Of a DNA stretch of 61,849 nt, positions 24,617 to 32,973 are shown one piece after another. This DNA comes from Thermoplasmata archaeon (lineage in GTDB: Archaea > Thermoplasmatota > Thermoplasmata > Methanomassiliicoccales > Methanomethylophilaceae), in NCBI GenBank assembly GCA_015063185.1, contig SUSY01000007.1, positions 1 to 61,849 on the forward strand. The letters are read 5' to 3'. Below the pieces are notes generated by a model, which searched no databases, had not been told where the DNA came from, and worked only from the letters and a program-made list of their open reading frames with translations. Made by a program: the position numbers and the translations under genes. Position 1 is the stretch's first letter. Each line of letters starts with the position of its first letter.

Positions 24617-25286
24617 GCTGAAGACTCCCGTTGTGGTCATCAACTTCAAGGCCTACGCCGAGGTCGACGGTGTCAAAGCCGTTGAGCTCGCGAAGGTCTG
24701 CGAGGAGGTCACCAAGGAGACAGGTGTGTCCATCGCAGTCTGTCCCCCGGTGGCCGAACTCGGTGCCGTGGCAAGAGCAGTGGACATCCCGGTCCTTTCC
24801 CAGAACATCGACCCTCGCAAACCAGGATCCGCTACCGGATGGATGACACCCTCCATGGTGAACGCCGCCGGAGCGGTCGGATCCCTGATCAACCACTCCG
24901 AACACAGGTTCCAGGACGAGGACATCGAACAGTGCGTATCCATGTGCAGGGAACTGTCCATGGTTCCGCTGGTCTGTGCCGAGTCAGTCGACAAGGCAAA
25001 GAGGGTCGCGGTGTTCTCACCCGACTTCATCGCGGTCGAACCCCCGGAACTCATCGGAGGCGACGTCTCCGTCACAACCGCCAACCCAAAGATTGTCCAG
25101 GACACCGTCGAGGCCGTCAAGGCTGTCGATTCGAAGGTCAAGGTACTCTGTGGTGCAGGCGTGAAGACGGGAGAGGACGTCAAGAAGGCGATCGAATTGG
25201 GAGCGGAAGGTGTCCTTCTCGCGTCCGGCGTCGTCAAGTCCAAGGATCCGAAGGCCACATTGCTCGATCTGGTATCGGGCATCTAA
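24609..25286 (+). CDS. tpiA: Triosephosphate isomerase, archaeal type
   Basis: 225 aa, the short archaeal tetrameric TIM. It interconverts dihydroxyacetone phosphate and glyceraldehyde 3-phosphate. Catalytic residues: N and K in INFKAY (about 12 and 14), His in NHSEHR, Glu in CAESV; phosphate loop GAGVKTGED and the C-terminal ASGVVKS. No ATG is available near the expected start: TTG at 24609 is preceded by GAGG and overlaps the fbp stop by 8 nt, and TTG at 24600 would add three residues. Translational coupling to fbp is likely. Stop TAA. Confidence 0.94.
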   Translation: MSELKTPVVVINFKAYAEVDGVKAVELAKVCEEVTKETGVSIAVCPPVAELGAVARAVDIPVLSQNIDPRKPGSATGWMTPSMVNAAGAVGSLINHSEHRFQDEDIEQCVSMCRELSMVPLVCAESVDKAKRVAVFSPDFIAVEPPELIGGDVSVTTANPKIVQDTVEAVKAVDSKVKVLCGAGVKTGEDVKKAIELGAEGVLLASGVVKSKDPKATLLDLVSGI

Positions 25287-25306
25287 CCCATTACGGTTAA
25301 CAATCC

Positions 25307-25346
25307 GATTTAATACAACGCGCATGGGATCGTTTCCCATGCGCGT
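25307..25346 (+). promoter_or_regulatory. TATA box and 12-bp inverted repeat over the start of the phospholipase D-like gene
   Basis: TATA element GATTTAATAC (25307-25316) is centred 27 nt before ATG 25339. ACGCGCATGGGA (25318-25329) and TCCCATGCGCGT (25335-25346) are perfect 12-bp inverted arms with a five-base loop. The repeat spans both in-frame ATGs (25324 and 25339) and the predicted transcription start, so it can be an operator dyad or, in RNA, a hairpin hiding the start codon. Confidence 0.6.
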
Positions 25347-27279
25347 CAACCCCACCCTTCTGTTATTTTTGTTGCTGGCACTTCTACCGCTCATCGCTTC
25401 CGATTGTGACGGCACCATAGAACTGGACATGGTATGCCCCACTGACACCGAAGGATTCACCATCATCAATACCGGACCCACGACCGTGGACCTAAAAGGA
25501 TGGTCCATATCGGATGGCGAAGGTCGAATAACATTCACCGAGACACTGGAACTCGAAATAGGAGAATGTCTGAACATCATGTCCCAGACACCTTCGGATT
25601 GGATGCATCTGGACACGTTCGTGATCTATGGCGAACATGGGATCGTCAGTGACAGGTTCAATCTCAACGACAAGGGCGATGAGGTATACGTCATGGACAG
25701 CAAAGGTGACATCGCATATTCATTCTCCTATGGGGATTCACCTACATCGGACCCGTTCCAGAGGATACCCAAAGGACACGTTGCGTTGAGGAACCATGCG
25801 TACGGATACCCAGGTGAGACCGAGGAATGGATCCTGCATGTCCCAGGAAGGACGTTGTACCATTTCCAAAGGACGTACGAGGATTGTGAGGTTATCCCGT
25901 TCTCATTTCCCGAATCCGATGGAAAGGAGATCCTGGCACAGATACAGGATGCCCAAGATGTCATCAGGATCTCCATGTACACCTTCGACAACAAGGATGT
26001 TGCATCCGCCCTCAAGGACGCACTTGATAGAGGTGTCGATGTCAGGATGTTGATCGAGGGACAACCTGCGGGAGGCATAGATACAGATGAGATCAGGGTG
26101 CTCACCACACTTTGGAAATCAGGTGCGGACATCAGGATGATATGTTCGGATGGGTCGTACAAGAGGTACCAATATGTCCATAGCAAGTACGCGGTGATCG
26201 ATGATGACGTTACGATCATAACGTCCGAGAACTGGACCGACAGTGCTTTCTCAGGCAACAGAGGATGGGGCACATGCGTAATCGATGGGGATTGTGCCAA
26301 TTATATCTCCGATATATTCGATTCGGATTTCTGCGACAAGGGCGATCTGATACCCTTCAGGGAAAGATATGCCACCTCGCTACCGCATATTCTGGATCGG
26401 TACACACCGATCGATACGGAATTCAAAACGTACACAGCGGACATCTCCCCCGTGATCTGTCCGGACTACTCCTTCAAATCCATCAGGAATCTCATCATGT
26501 CCGCCGAGGAAAGGGTGTACAGCCAACAGCTCAACGTCCAATTCTCCTGGACCGAAGGGGGTGACAATCCCCTCCAATGGATGATCGAATTGGGTTCCGA
26601 AGGCATCGATTCCAGACTGTTGATGGATGTCACCTACGATAGCCCATATGATACGGACAACGATGACGGTTATGGGTTGTATACGTTGTACCGGAACGAT
26701 CCGAACATCGACGTACGTTACTTCCAATCGTACATATCAGGATTGATGCACAACAAGGGCATCATCGTCGATGACAGGGTATGGATAGGTTCCATGAACT
26801 GGACGGACAACTCGATCCAATCCAACAGGGAGATGTCCGTCATCATCCACTCCAAGGAGATATCCGACATGTATGCGGAACTGTTCCTCGAAGACTGGGG
26901 CATCGAGTTCGACGGTGAGGTGGACCTGATCATCAATATCCCAGAGGTGTCCTATGGCAAGACCGTCACATTGGATGCGTCCGGATCCTCCGTCCCCTTC
27001 GGTTCGACGTTCTCATGGGACCTGGACGATGACGATGAGGTGGAACGTTCCGGTACCATAGCGGAATGGAAGTTCTACAAGGACACCGAATGTACGCTCA
27101 CTGTCATGGATCCGGAAGGTAACGTCCATACCAAGGACTTCCAGATCACATTCGACGGTGATGGAGCGGATATCTATGACGATGAGGGGTTCGTATTGGA
27201 AGGTCCTGTGAAGTACATCCCTCTGATAGCGATAGTCCTGGGCATCATAGGAATAAGGAGGCTGAAGGACAGGTTCTGA
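25339..27279 (+). CDS. Exported lamin-tail/phospholipase D-like protein with PKD-like domain and C-terminal anchor
   Basis: 646 aa. Signal peptide LLLFLLLALLPLIAS, then a lamin-tail-like beta domain (GFTIINTGPTTVDLKGWSIS, about 30-150), then two phospholipase-D half-domains with HKD motifs HSKYAVIDDD (about 280, followed by ITSENWTD) and HNKGIIVDD (about 469, followed by IGSMNWTD). A PKD-like beta domain (VTLDASGSSVPFGSTFSWDLDDD) and a membrane helix close the protein. Both HKD motifs are intact, so phosphodiester cleavage of lipid or nucleic acid outside the cell is plausible. LTD-PLD fusions are usually secreted nucleases or phospholipases; which one cannot be told. ATG 25339 was chosen from TATA spacing and signal-peptide start. 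Confidence 0.85.
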   Translation: MRVNPTLLLFLLLALLPLIASDCDGTIELDMVCPTDTEGFTIINTGPTTVDLKGWSISDGEGRITFTETLELEIGECLNIMSQTPSDWMHLDTFVIYGEHGIVSDRFNLNDKGDEVYVMDSKGDIAYSFSYGDSPTSDPFQRIPKGHVALRNHAYGYPGETEEWILHVPGRTLYHFQRTYEDCEVIPFSFPESDGKEILAQIQDAQDVIRISMYTFDNKDVASALKDALDRGVDVRMLIEGQPAGGIDTDEIRVLTTLWKSGADIRMICSDGSYKRYQYVHSKYAVIDDDVTIITSENWTDSAFSGNRGWGTCVIDGDCANYISDIFDSDFCDKGDLIPFRERYATSLPHILDRYTPIDTEFKTYTADISPVICPDYSFKSIRNLIMSAEERVYSQQLNVQFSWTEGGDNPLQWMIELGSEGIDSRLLMDVTYDSPYDTDNDDGYGLYTLYRNDPNIDVRYFQSYISGLMHNKGIIVDDRVWIGSMNWTDNSIQSNREMSVIIHSKEISDMYAELFLEDWGIEFDGEVDLIINIPEVSYGKTVTLDASGSSVPFGSTFSWDLDDDDEVERSGTIAEWKFYKDTECTLTVMDPEGNVHTKDFQITFDGDGADIYDDEGFVLEGPVKYIPLIAIVLGIIGIRRLKDRF

Positions 27280-27369
27280 ATGCGAACGGGTCTTCGACGT
27301 TACCCACACGAAATGTCACGGGCCATGCGAACCGATAATACCATCCATGACATTCACCACAATGATCAG

Positions 27370-27807
27370 ATGATCAGACCCATGAGAGCCACGGACTGCG
27401 AAGAGCTCTACAACATCGCACTCCGTTCATTGAACGAGATATTCCTTCCGGAAGTGTTCTACGGATTCTTCAGCCAATGGCAGAGCGGTCAATTCATCTC
27501 CTGTGATTTCCTCGGAAAGCCCATTGGATTCATCTGTAGTACCAGATTGTATGACGGAGGTTGCAGGATCATGCTGTTCGCCATGGACACCAATGTACAG
27601 GGGCGTGGCAGAGGTACCGAACTGCTGAACGCGTTGATCGGACAGGCAAGGATGGAGAGGGTAAGATATCTGACATTGGAGGTACGTGCTGAGAACGCAC
27701 GTGCAAGGTCGTTCTACAAGAGACACGGGTTCATCGAATTGGAGACATTGCCTTGCTACTATAGCAACGGCGGCGATGCGATACGCATGGATCTGTTCCT
27801 CGCATGA
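27370..27807 (+). CDS. GNAT-family N-acetyltransferase (RimI-like)
   Basis: 145 aa. The acetyl-CoA pyrophosphate loop reads NVQGRGRGTELL, and the C-terminal ARSFYKRHGF is the classic end of RimI-type GNATs. It probably acetylates protein N-termini or a small amine. The reading frame is open back to 27280, but ATG 27370 (MIRPMRATD) fits the family start; a weak TATA (GATAATACC) lies 30 nt upstream. It follows the phospholipase D-like gene by 90 bp on the same strand and converges with the ATPase gene, 6 nt away. Confidence 0.88.
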   Translation: MIRPMRATDCEELYNIALRSLNEIFLPEVFYGFFSQWQSGQFISCDFLGKPIGFICSTRLYDGGCRIMLFAMDTNVQGRGRGTELLNALIGQARMERVRYLTLEVRAENARARSFYKRHGFIELETLPCYYSNGGDAIRMDLFLA

Positions 27808-27813
27808 TCAGAC

Positions 27814-29160
27814 CTAGGGATTCAGAATGTCATCGAGGGTGTACAGTTCCACGCCCTCGCACCCGGACAACGATTCGTTGAATCCCATCTTCGAATAGAT
27901 CACAGGATATGTCTCGTCATATCCCTTCACAAGAGAGATGCGGTGTATCAGAGTCTCGACCACATCCTTGCCGACAGGAGAGGACCTGAACTTACATTCA
28001 GCGAACCAACCGACCCTCTTCCCATCCGATTCCCGTGTGGAAATGAGATCTATCTCCTCCATCCTCTTCGTCGAGGGATCCGGACCCCACCATACTCCGA
28101 CCCTTCCCGGGTGGACCCTATGCAGGTGTTCCGCACATATCGATTCGAAGACATGTCCCATATCCGAATCGAAGGACGCGAGGATCCTATCGGCCAGATC
28201 CCCATAGGAATCGGGGCCTGTATCATCCAGGACAGGAAGGATCCTGGAGAACTGGAACCGGAGGAACGGATCGGAGATCATGTACAACGTATGTTTCCCG
28301 TCAGGATTATCGACGGGTCTACGCTTGACGATCAGATCGATGGATTCCAATCTCTTCAGATACTTAGATATCGTAGGGGCATCGAGATCAATCAAATCCG
28401 ACATCTCGTTTATACGGGTCCTTCCCGAAGCCACCGCACCCAATAACGAATAATATGTAGAGGGCCTCTCGAACTCCTCGATCAATGTCATGAGGTGCTC
28501 GTTCCTGAAGAATGAATCCTCGTTCAGGAACAGACGTATCAGATTGTCCTTCAATGACCGCATGGGATCGAAGAGACAGAGATACATAGGGATCCCACCG
28601 ACCATCCCATAGATTCTCAGAGCATCCTCACGGCAGAATCCGTTCAATATCTCCATGGAACCCCATACATCCAAAGGCAGCAATTTCAGAGAACCCGTAC
28701 GACGCCCATAAAGTGGACTCCTGTATCCGAGGACCTCATGTTCCATGATACTCATGGACGATCCGCAAAGGATAAGGAACAGTTTGGAATCGTCATGTAT
28801 GCGGTCTATGAACTCCTGAAGGACATCACCAACGTGACCGCTCCTATGCAGAAGACGAGGATACTCATCGATTATCAGGACAAATCTCCTGTCCCTGGAC
28901 CTCTCCTCGATGGTCGCCAATATAGATTCCAATGTAGCGGATACGTTTGCACCATACACCTTGGATGCCAATTCATCCATATTGGACTTCAAGTTCGTTG
29001 ACTTTGCCGTGAAGAATATGCCCTCACGACCCTTCAGGAATTCCCTGAGTAAGCGTGTCTTCCCAACACGCCTACGTCCATAGACGGGAATGAACTCGAA
29101 CCTGCCACTGTTGAACCTGTCTTCCAATAACCGGAGTTCCCTCTCCCTTCCATAGAACAT
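27814..29160 (-). CDS. Archaeal AAA ATPase, DUF234 family
   Basis: 448 aa. STAND-like archaeal ATPase: FYGRERELRLLE opening, Walker A GRRRVGKTRLL at about 27, Walker B VLIIDEYPRLL near 109, then a winged helix (ARTSRINEMSDLIDLDAPTISKYLKRL-type, interrupted in the middle of the protein) and the C-terminal DUF234 nuclease-like domain (WWGPDPSTKRMEEIDLIS, then WFAECKFRSSPVG). Such proteins multiply in archaeal genomes; function is unknown, though the C-terminal E-x-K pattern suggests a PD-(D/E)XK nuclease. A TATA box 26 nt before ATG 29160 supports that start. Stop TAG, with TGA two codons later. Confidence 0.85.
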   Translation of the reverse strand: MFYGRERELRLLEDRFNSGRFEFIPVYGRRRVGKTRLLREFLKGREGIFFTAKSTNLKSNMDELASKVYGANVSATLESILATIEERSRDRRFVLIIDEYPRLLHRSGHVGDVLQEFIDRIHDDSKLFLILCGSSMSIMEHEVLGYRSPLYGRRTGSLKLLPLDVWGSMEILNGFCREDALRIYGMVGGIPMYLCLFDPMRSLKDNLIRLFLNEDSFFRNEHLMTLIEEFERPSTYYSLLGAVASGRTRINEMSDLIDLDAPTISKYLKRLESIDLIVKRRPVDNPDGKHTLYMISDPFLRFQFSRILPVLDDTGPDSYGDLADRILASFDSDMGHVFESICAEHLHRVHPGRVGVWWGPDPSTKRMEEIDLISTRESDGKRVGWFAECKFRSSPVGKDVVETLIHRISLVKGYDETYPVIYSKMGFNESLSGCEGVELYTLDDILNP

Positions 29161-29571
29161 AATAATCAATCCCATTGGAAGGATAAATATGTTCTCATAA
29201 ATTGCATTACAATGAATTTCATTAAAATGCAATTTTTTACACCCATGAAGAAAGGAAAGTGATAATCGCGAAGGTCAGGCACACGATTGGGTCCAATCGA
29301 TGATCGCGATGAATCCTTCATCATCATATCAGATGTTCGGAAAATCGGGATTCGGACGATACAACCCGAATACACTCGGGATCGAACGTTTGCCACCCCC
29401 TCCGAATATGACGACCGACATTGTTCCTTTCCGACAAGGATCGTCAAAAAGGAACGGGATTGCCACAATATGATGGACATGTCTCCATCTTGGTCCTGAG
29501 AACTGCTGGCCCACACAAAACGTCGAAGATCCAGTAGAACAGAATAAGGAAAGGGGTTTAGAAAGAGCACA
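29161..29571. other. Intergenic region with TATA box and inverted repeats, no gene seen
   Basis: The right end of the ATPase promoter (GGATAAATATG, 29181-29191, centred 26 nt before its ATG) lies here. Further on are CGATTGG-GT-CCAATCG (29284-29299) and GTTCCTTT/AAAGGAAC (29423-29430 and 29448-29455). A 134-codon minus-strand frame crosses the region but has no recognisable domain and atypical codon use, so I do not call it. Confidence 0.5.
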
Positions 29572-31095
29572 TCAGCTATACATTGTGTCGCCGACGTGCT
29601 CGTTCTCCATATAGTAGGCGTTGGTCCTCTCCTTCTGTGCGGAGGAGATGTCCTTGTTGAGTCCCTTGGTGTAGGAACCGTAACGCTCCCTTATCTGGTC
29701 CTCTGCGGGCCTGGAACGCTTCAACGCACGCTTGATATGGTCCTCGGTGATGAACTCCGATCCCTCGATGACGGCAAGGTCACCGGCGGCACGGATGAGT
29801 CCGCCCAACTCCCTGAGCCTGAGCGTGAGGGAGTTCAACTGACCATCCGCCTTCGCCCTGGACCTACCCTCCGCGATGATCGCCTCTACCGCAGGGATGG
29901 TGGCCGGCGGGATACGTCCGTCCATCATGATCTCCTGTGCTACGAACTGTGCGTACTTGGCACGGTTGGTATCGTTATCGGGCATGGATGTGTCCACAAG
30001 GACCTCGTATCCCCCACCGACGATCCTGGACCTCAACGGGGACAGGATGTTCTCCAGGTCCTGGATGTTACATGCGGCGACGAGGATGAAGTCGCAGGGA
30101 ACGTCCTCCACCTTCACACTCGCTCCGGCGGACTGTGGGTTACGGCCCATGATGGGGAACTTCTTGTCCTGCATCGCAGTGAGGATGAACCTCTGCAACG
30201 AACCGAGGTGTGAGATCTCATCGACGAAGAGGACACCTTCGTGGGCCTCGTGGATGGAACCTGCGACCACCCTCTCGTATGCGGGGGACCCCAACTGTGC
30301 GTGTCCGCCGTACGGATCATGCCTCACATCTCCGAGGAGTTCGGTCTCTGAGGCACCGGTGGCGAGGACGAATGGGTCGCGGTCCAACTTGACCAGTACC
30401 TTCTGCTTGGAGTTCTTCTCCACCTCACGGCGCTTCTCCATCGCCTTCTGATCCAACACGCAGATCTTATCGCCGGCGGCCTCGAAGACGACTGTCTCCT
30501 CGGTCCCATCGGCAAGGGACCTGGTGGTGACCACACGGTCCTTGGGCTTCTGTGTCTGACCGAGCATGTCCAAAGCAGTACCCAACATCTCGTTGAATTG
30601 GAACATACCCCCTCCGGCGGTGTTGTCCGCCTTGCTCTTTCCACAGAAGGGACAGTTGCGTTCACTGTGGGATGAATACTTCCCGCAGGACCTGCACCTG
30701 TATCCGAGCTTCTCGGCAACGTTTCCGGGAGCCTTCTCGGGATCGATCAGTCTTCCGGATGCGCTCGCCTTGGACTCGTTCTCCCTGATGACCCTCTCGG
30801 CCTCTATTAGCTGAAGGAACGGCCTTTCAGGATTCTCAGGGTTCTCCGCGACACGGATCTCGGTCTCGGGTTTCTTGAGCTGCATTGAGATCGCACGTGC
30901 GATCATCGATTTTCCTGTACCCGGAGGACCGACAAGGAGGAGGTGCCTCCTCTGCTTGGCGGCGATACGGGCCAATTGGATCGCCTCCTCCTGTCCGAGG
31001 ACACGGTCGAGGGGATCCACGGGGATCGCGATATCCGCAGTGCTCTCAAGATCCTGGACATCGGCCCAGGTGTTGACTATCTTGTTCTCGGTCAT
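29572..31095 (-). CDS. LonB-like AAA+ ATPase with zinc ribbon and no protease domain
   Basis: 507 aa, paralogue of the ATPase half of LonB. Walker A GPPGTGKS at 56-63, Walker B VLFVDE at 288-293, and the shared GDVRHDP element. At the place where LonB carries its two membrane segments this protein has a zinc ribbon, CRSC-x10-CPFC (Cys 134, 137, 148, 151). It stops after the AAA+ lid with no Ser-Lys peptidase domain, so it should act as a soluble unfoldase or remodeller. The ATG lies 8 nt after the dnaG stop, so it is co-transcribed with dnaG; a role in replication or RNA processing machinery is inferred only. Stop TGA. Confidence 0.87.
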   Translation of the reverse strand: MTENKIVNTWADVQDLESTADIAIPVDPLDRVLGQEEAIQLARIAAKQRRHLLLVGPPGTGKSMIARAISMQLKKPETEIRVAENPENPERPFLQLIEAERVIRENESKASASGRLIDPEKAPGNVAEKLGYRCRSCGKYSSHSERNCPFCGKSKADNTAGGGMFQFNEMLGTALDMLGQTQKPKDRVVTTRSLADGTEETVVFEAAGDKICVLDQKAMEKRREVEKNSKQKVLVKLDRDPFVLATGASETELLGDVRHDPYGGHAQLGSPAYERVVAGSIHEAHEGVLFVDEISHLGSLQRFILTAMQDKKFPIMGRNPQSAGASVKVEDVPCDFILVAACNIQDLENILSPLRSRIVGGGYEVLVDTSMPDNDTNRAKYAQFVAQEIMMDGRIPPATIPAVEAIIAEGRSRAKADGQLNSLTLRLRELGGLIRAAGDLAVIEGSEFITEDHIKRALKRSRPAEDQIRERYGSYTKGLNKDISSAQKERTNAYYMENEHVGDTMYS

Positions 31096-31103
31096 CTTGA
31101 ATC

Positions 31104-32675
31104 TCAGTTGAGGTCCTCTTTGGTCCAGAGGGTGATACCGGCGGGCATCTTGGTGATGTTACCCTTCTTCACGCCGACAACGGTCTGGATGTTCTTCTCG
31201 GATGCAACCTCCACGATCCTCTGGGAGATGATTCCATCGAAGACGATGGTGGAGACGCTGATCTCCGCATCTGCGCGGAGGGTGTCCACGAGGTTCTTGA
31301 CAGGGAGCTCGAGGACGATGTTGCCATCCTTGTCAAGCACCTTGGCGTTGTGAGTGGATGCGATACCTGCGAGGATGTCGCGGTATGCGGTCTGTTCGGG
31401 GGAGAGGATCTTCTCCACCTTCTCCTTCTTGGCACGAGGCTCCTTCTTGGGCTTCTCGGCATCCTCGGACCTGTCCTTGGGCTTCCTTCCCCTGCGGGGC
31501 TTCTCGACCACGGGCTCCTCTGCGGGCTCCTCGACAATGGGTGCATCGACGGGTTCCTCTACTGCGGGGACATCGTCCTTAGGCTCGGAATCCTCCTTCT
31601 TGCGGAACCTCTCGACCGCCTCGTTGTTGAACCTGTTCTTCCTGGGCTCGCGGCGGGGCTCGTCCTCGTCGGTACCCCTGAGGGAACGCTCGCGGCGCGG
31701 TTCCTCGTCATCGGTTCCTCTCAGAGAACGCTCGCGGCGAGGCCTCTCGCGCCTCTCCTCGGAATCCTCGGAACGGCGCCTCTCGCGGCGGGGGCGCTCC
31801 TCCTCGACGACAGGTGCATCCTCATCGCCCTCCTTGGGAGCGAGTCCGTTCATCTCCATGTACTGGTCACCGGGGATCTTGTTGCGGAGGCACTTGACCA
31901 GCTGCTTCGCACTGAGCTCCTCGACCTCATGCGCACGGGGTGCCCTTGCGACGAAATCGATGTCCGCGACCTGGAAGAGCTCCCTGAGGATGAGCTCTCC
32001 TCCCCTGTCACCGTCGACGAATGCGGTGGAGACCTTCTCCTTGGAGAGTTCCTGGACGGTCTGGGGGATATTGGTTCCCTCAACTGCGATGGCGTTCTTG
32101 ATTCCCGCTTTCAGAAGTGCGATGACATCGGACCTTCCCTCGACGATGATGATGGCCTCGGAGTCCTTTACGTTGGGTCCTGCAGGGCAGCGGTCCTTAC
32201 CATAGGAGGTGATCTCGTCGATCTGGATGCTCTGCCTGAGCGTCTCTGTGATATCGGAACCGGTTCCCTTGGACTGCTTCATGAGGTCCGCGAGGAGCTC
32301 CTTAGCCCTCTCGACGACGAGTTCCCTCTTGGTCACACGGACATCCTCGATACCGAGGACCTTGATTCCCGCCTTGCAGGGACCGACACGGTCGACGGTC
32401 TCCAATGCGGATGCGAGGATGGCGGTCTCGACCTGATCGAGACTGGAGGAGACATAGACGATACCTTCGGACTTTCCACCCTTGGAGGTGACCTCGACCT
32501 CGATACGGCCGATCCTTCCGGACTTCTGGAGGTCCCTGAGGTCCAGATCGTCACCGAGCAGACCCTCGGTCTGTCCGAAGACCGCACCGACGACATCGGG
32601 TTTTTCGACGATACCGTCTGCGGTGAGCTTAGCTTTAACCAGATACTTCATTGCGTTTGGATCGATACTGTTCAT
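31104..32675 (-). CDS. dnaG: Archaeal DnaG-type primase
   Basis: 523 aa. Archaeal DnaG is a Toprim-domain RNA polymerase and a stable subunit of the exosome. The N-terminal TKYLVKAK-like segment and VVGAVFGQTEGLLG are family hallmarks; Toprim motifs are IIIVEGRSD (175-183) and DGDRGGE (221-227). Between Toprim and the conserved C-terminal domain (from about 430) is a 130-residue Arg/Glu/Pro-rich linker with two 14-residue tandem repeats (RRERSLRGTDDEEP and RRERSLRGTDEDEP, 313-340). Family members are usually about 410-450 aa; the excess is this linker. M1 is preferred because DPNAMKYLVKA aligns with family N-termini. Followed by the zinc-ribbon Lon-like ATPase. Confidence 0.94.
   Translation of the reverse strand: MNSIDPNAMKYLVKAKLTADGIVEKPDVVGAVFGQTEGLLGDDLDLRDLQKSGRIGRIEVEVTSKGGKSEGIVYVSSSLDQVETAILASALETVDRVGPCKAGIKVLGIEDVRVTKRELVVERAKELLADLMKQSKGTGSDITETLRQSIQIDEITSYGKDRCPAGPNVKDSEAIIIVEGRSDVIALLKAGIKNAIAVEGTNIPQTVQELSKEKVSTAFVDGDRGGELILRELFQVADIDFVARAPRAHEVEELSAKQLVKCLRNKIPGDQYMEMNGLAPKEGDEDAPVVEEERPRRERRRSEDSEERRERPRRERSLRGTDDEEPRRERSLRGTDEDEPRREPRKNRFNNEAVERFRKKEDSEPKDDVPAVEEPVDAPIVEEPAEEPVVEKPRRGRKPKDRSEDAEKPKKEPRAKKEKVEKILSPEQTAYRDILAGIASTHNAKVLDKDGNIVLELPVKNLVDTLRADAEISVSTIVFDGIISQRIVEVASEKNIQTVVGVKKGNITKMPAGITLWTKEDLN
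31656..31739 (-). repeat. Tandem 42-bp coding repeat inside dnaG
   Basis: Two adjacent 42-bp units encode RRERSLRGTDDEEP and RRERSLRGTDEDEP. They lie in the low-complexity linker between the Toprim and C-terminal domains. Confidence 0.8.
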
Positions 32676-32710
32676 TGTTGATTTCCCCTGATTGGGTTTC
32701 CAAGGGGACC

Positions 32711-32909
32711 TATACTATCTCTGCTCGATCCGTTATTTTCCTATAGCCTCCTGGCATCTAGGACACTCTTCTTTCCCGTGGATTTCCCATCCTTTGCTGC
32801 GGGCTCTTCGGCCGTTCGGCAGTCTTGCGGGTCATAGGACCTGTCGGGCACATCGGGCCCGGCGTGTGTGATTGTGATTGGTGATCAGTGAATCAAGGGA
32901 GATAGTATA
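32711..32909 (-). ncRNA. Candidate structured leader or small RNA upstream of dnaG
   Basis: No complete gene fits the 298-bp gap before dnaG. A TATA box (GTTTATATTTATA, 32937-32949) predicts a minus-strand transcript from about 32918. Its ends can pair: TATACTATCTC (32711-32721) and GAGATAGTATA (32899-32909) are exact complements over 11 bp, 178 nt apart. Inside are local hairpins such as GGTC-CTAT-GACC, GGC-CGAAGA-GCC and CCTA...GCC-AGGA-GGC...TAGG. I see no conserved cores of SRP RNA or RNase P RNA. A competing reading is a broken small zinc-ribbon gene (GWEIHGKEECPRCQE in one frame). Either way the gap is not ordinary spacer. Confidence 0.35.
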
Positions 32910-32973
32910 CTCTTCCCTCGAATCCCATATGTGTTTCTATAAATATAAACATTATCGATGAACGTTTTCGGTG

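Noticed and set aside
25324-25338. ATG at 25324 as start of the phospholipase D-like gene
   Set aside because: It would leave only about 12 nt to the TATA box; ATG 25339 fits both promoter spacing and the signal peptide.
29166-29570. 134-codon minus-strand frame in the gap before the Lon-like ATPase
   Set aside because: No domain, odd codon use, and it overlaps the promoter and start of the DUF234 ATPase.
32711-32909. SRP RNA or RNase P RNA in the dnaG leader
   Set aside because: I looked for the SRP helix-8 motif and for the RNase P conserved cores and found neither; kept only as an unassigned structured region.
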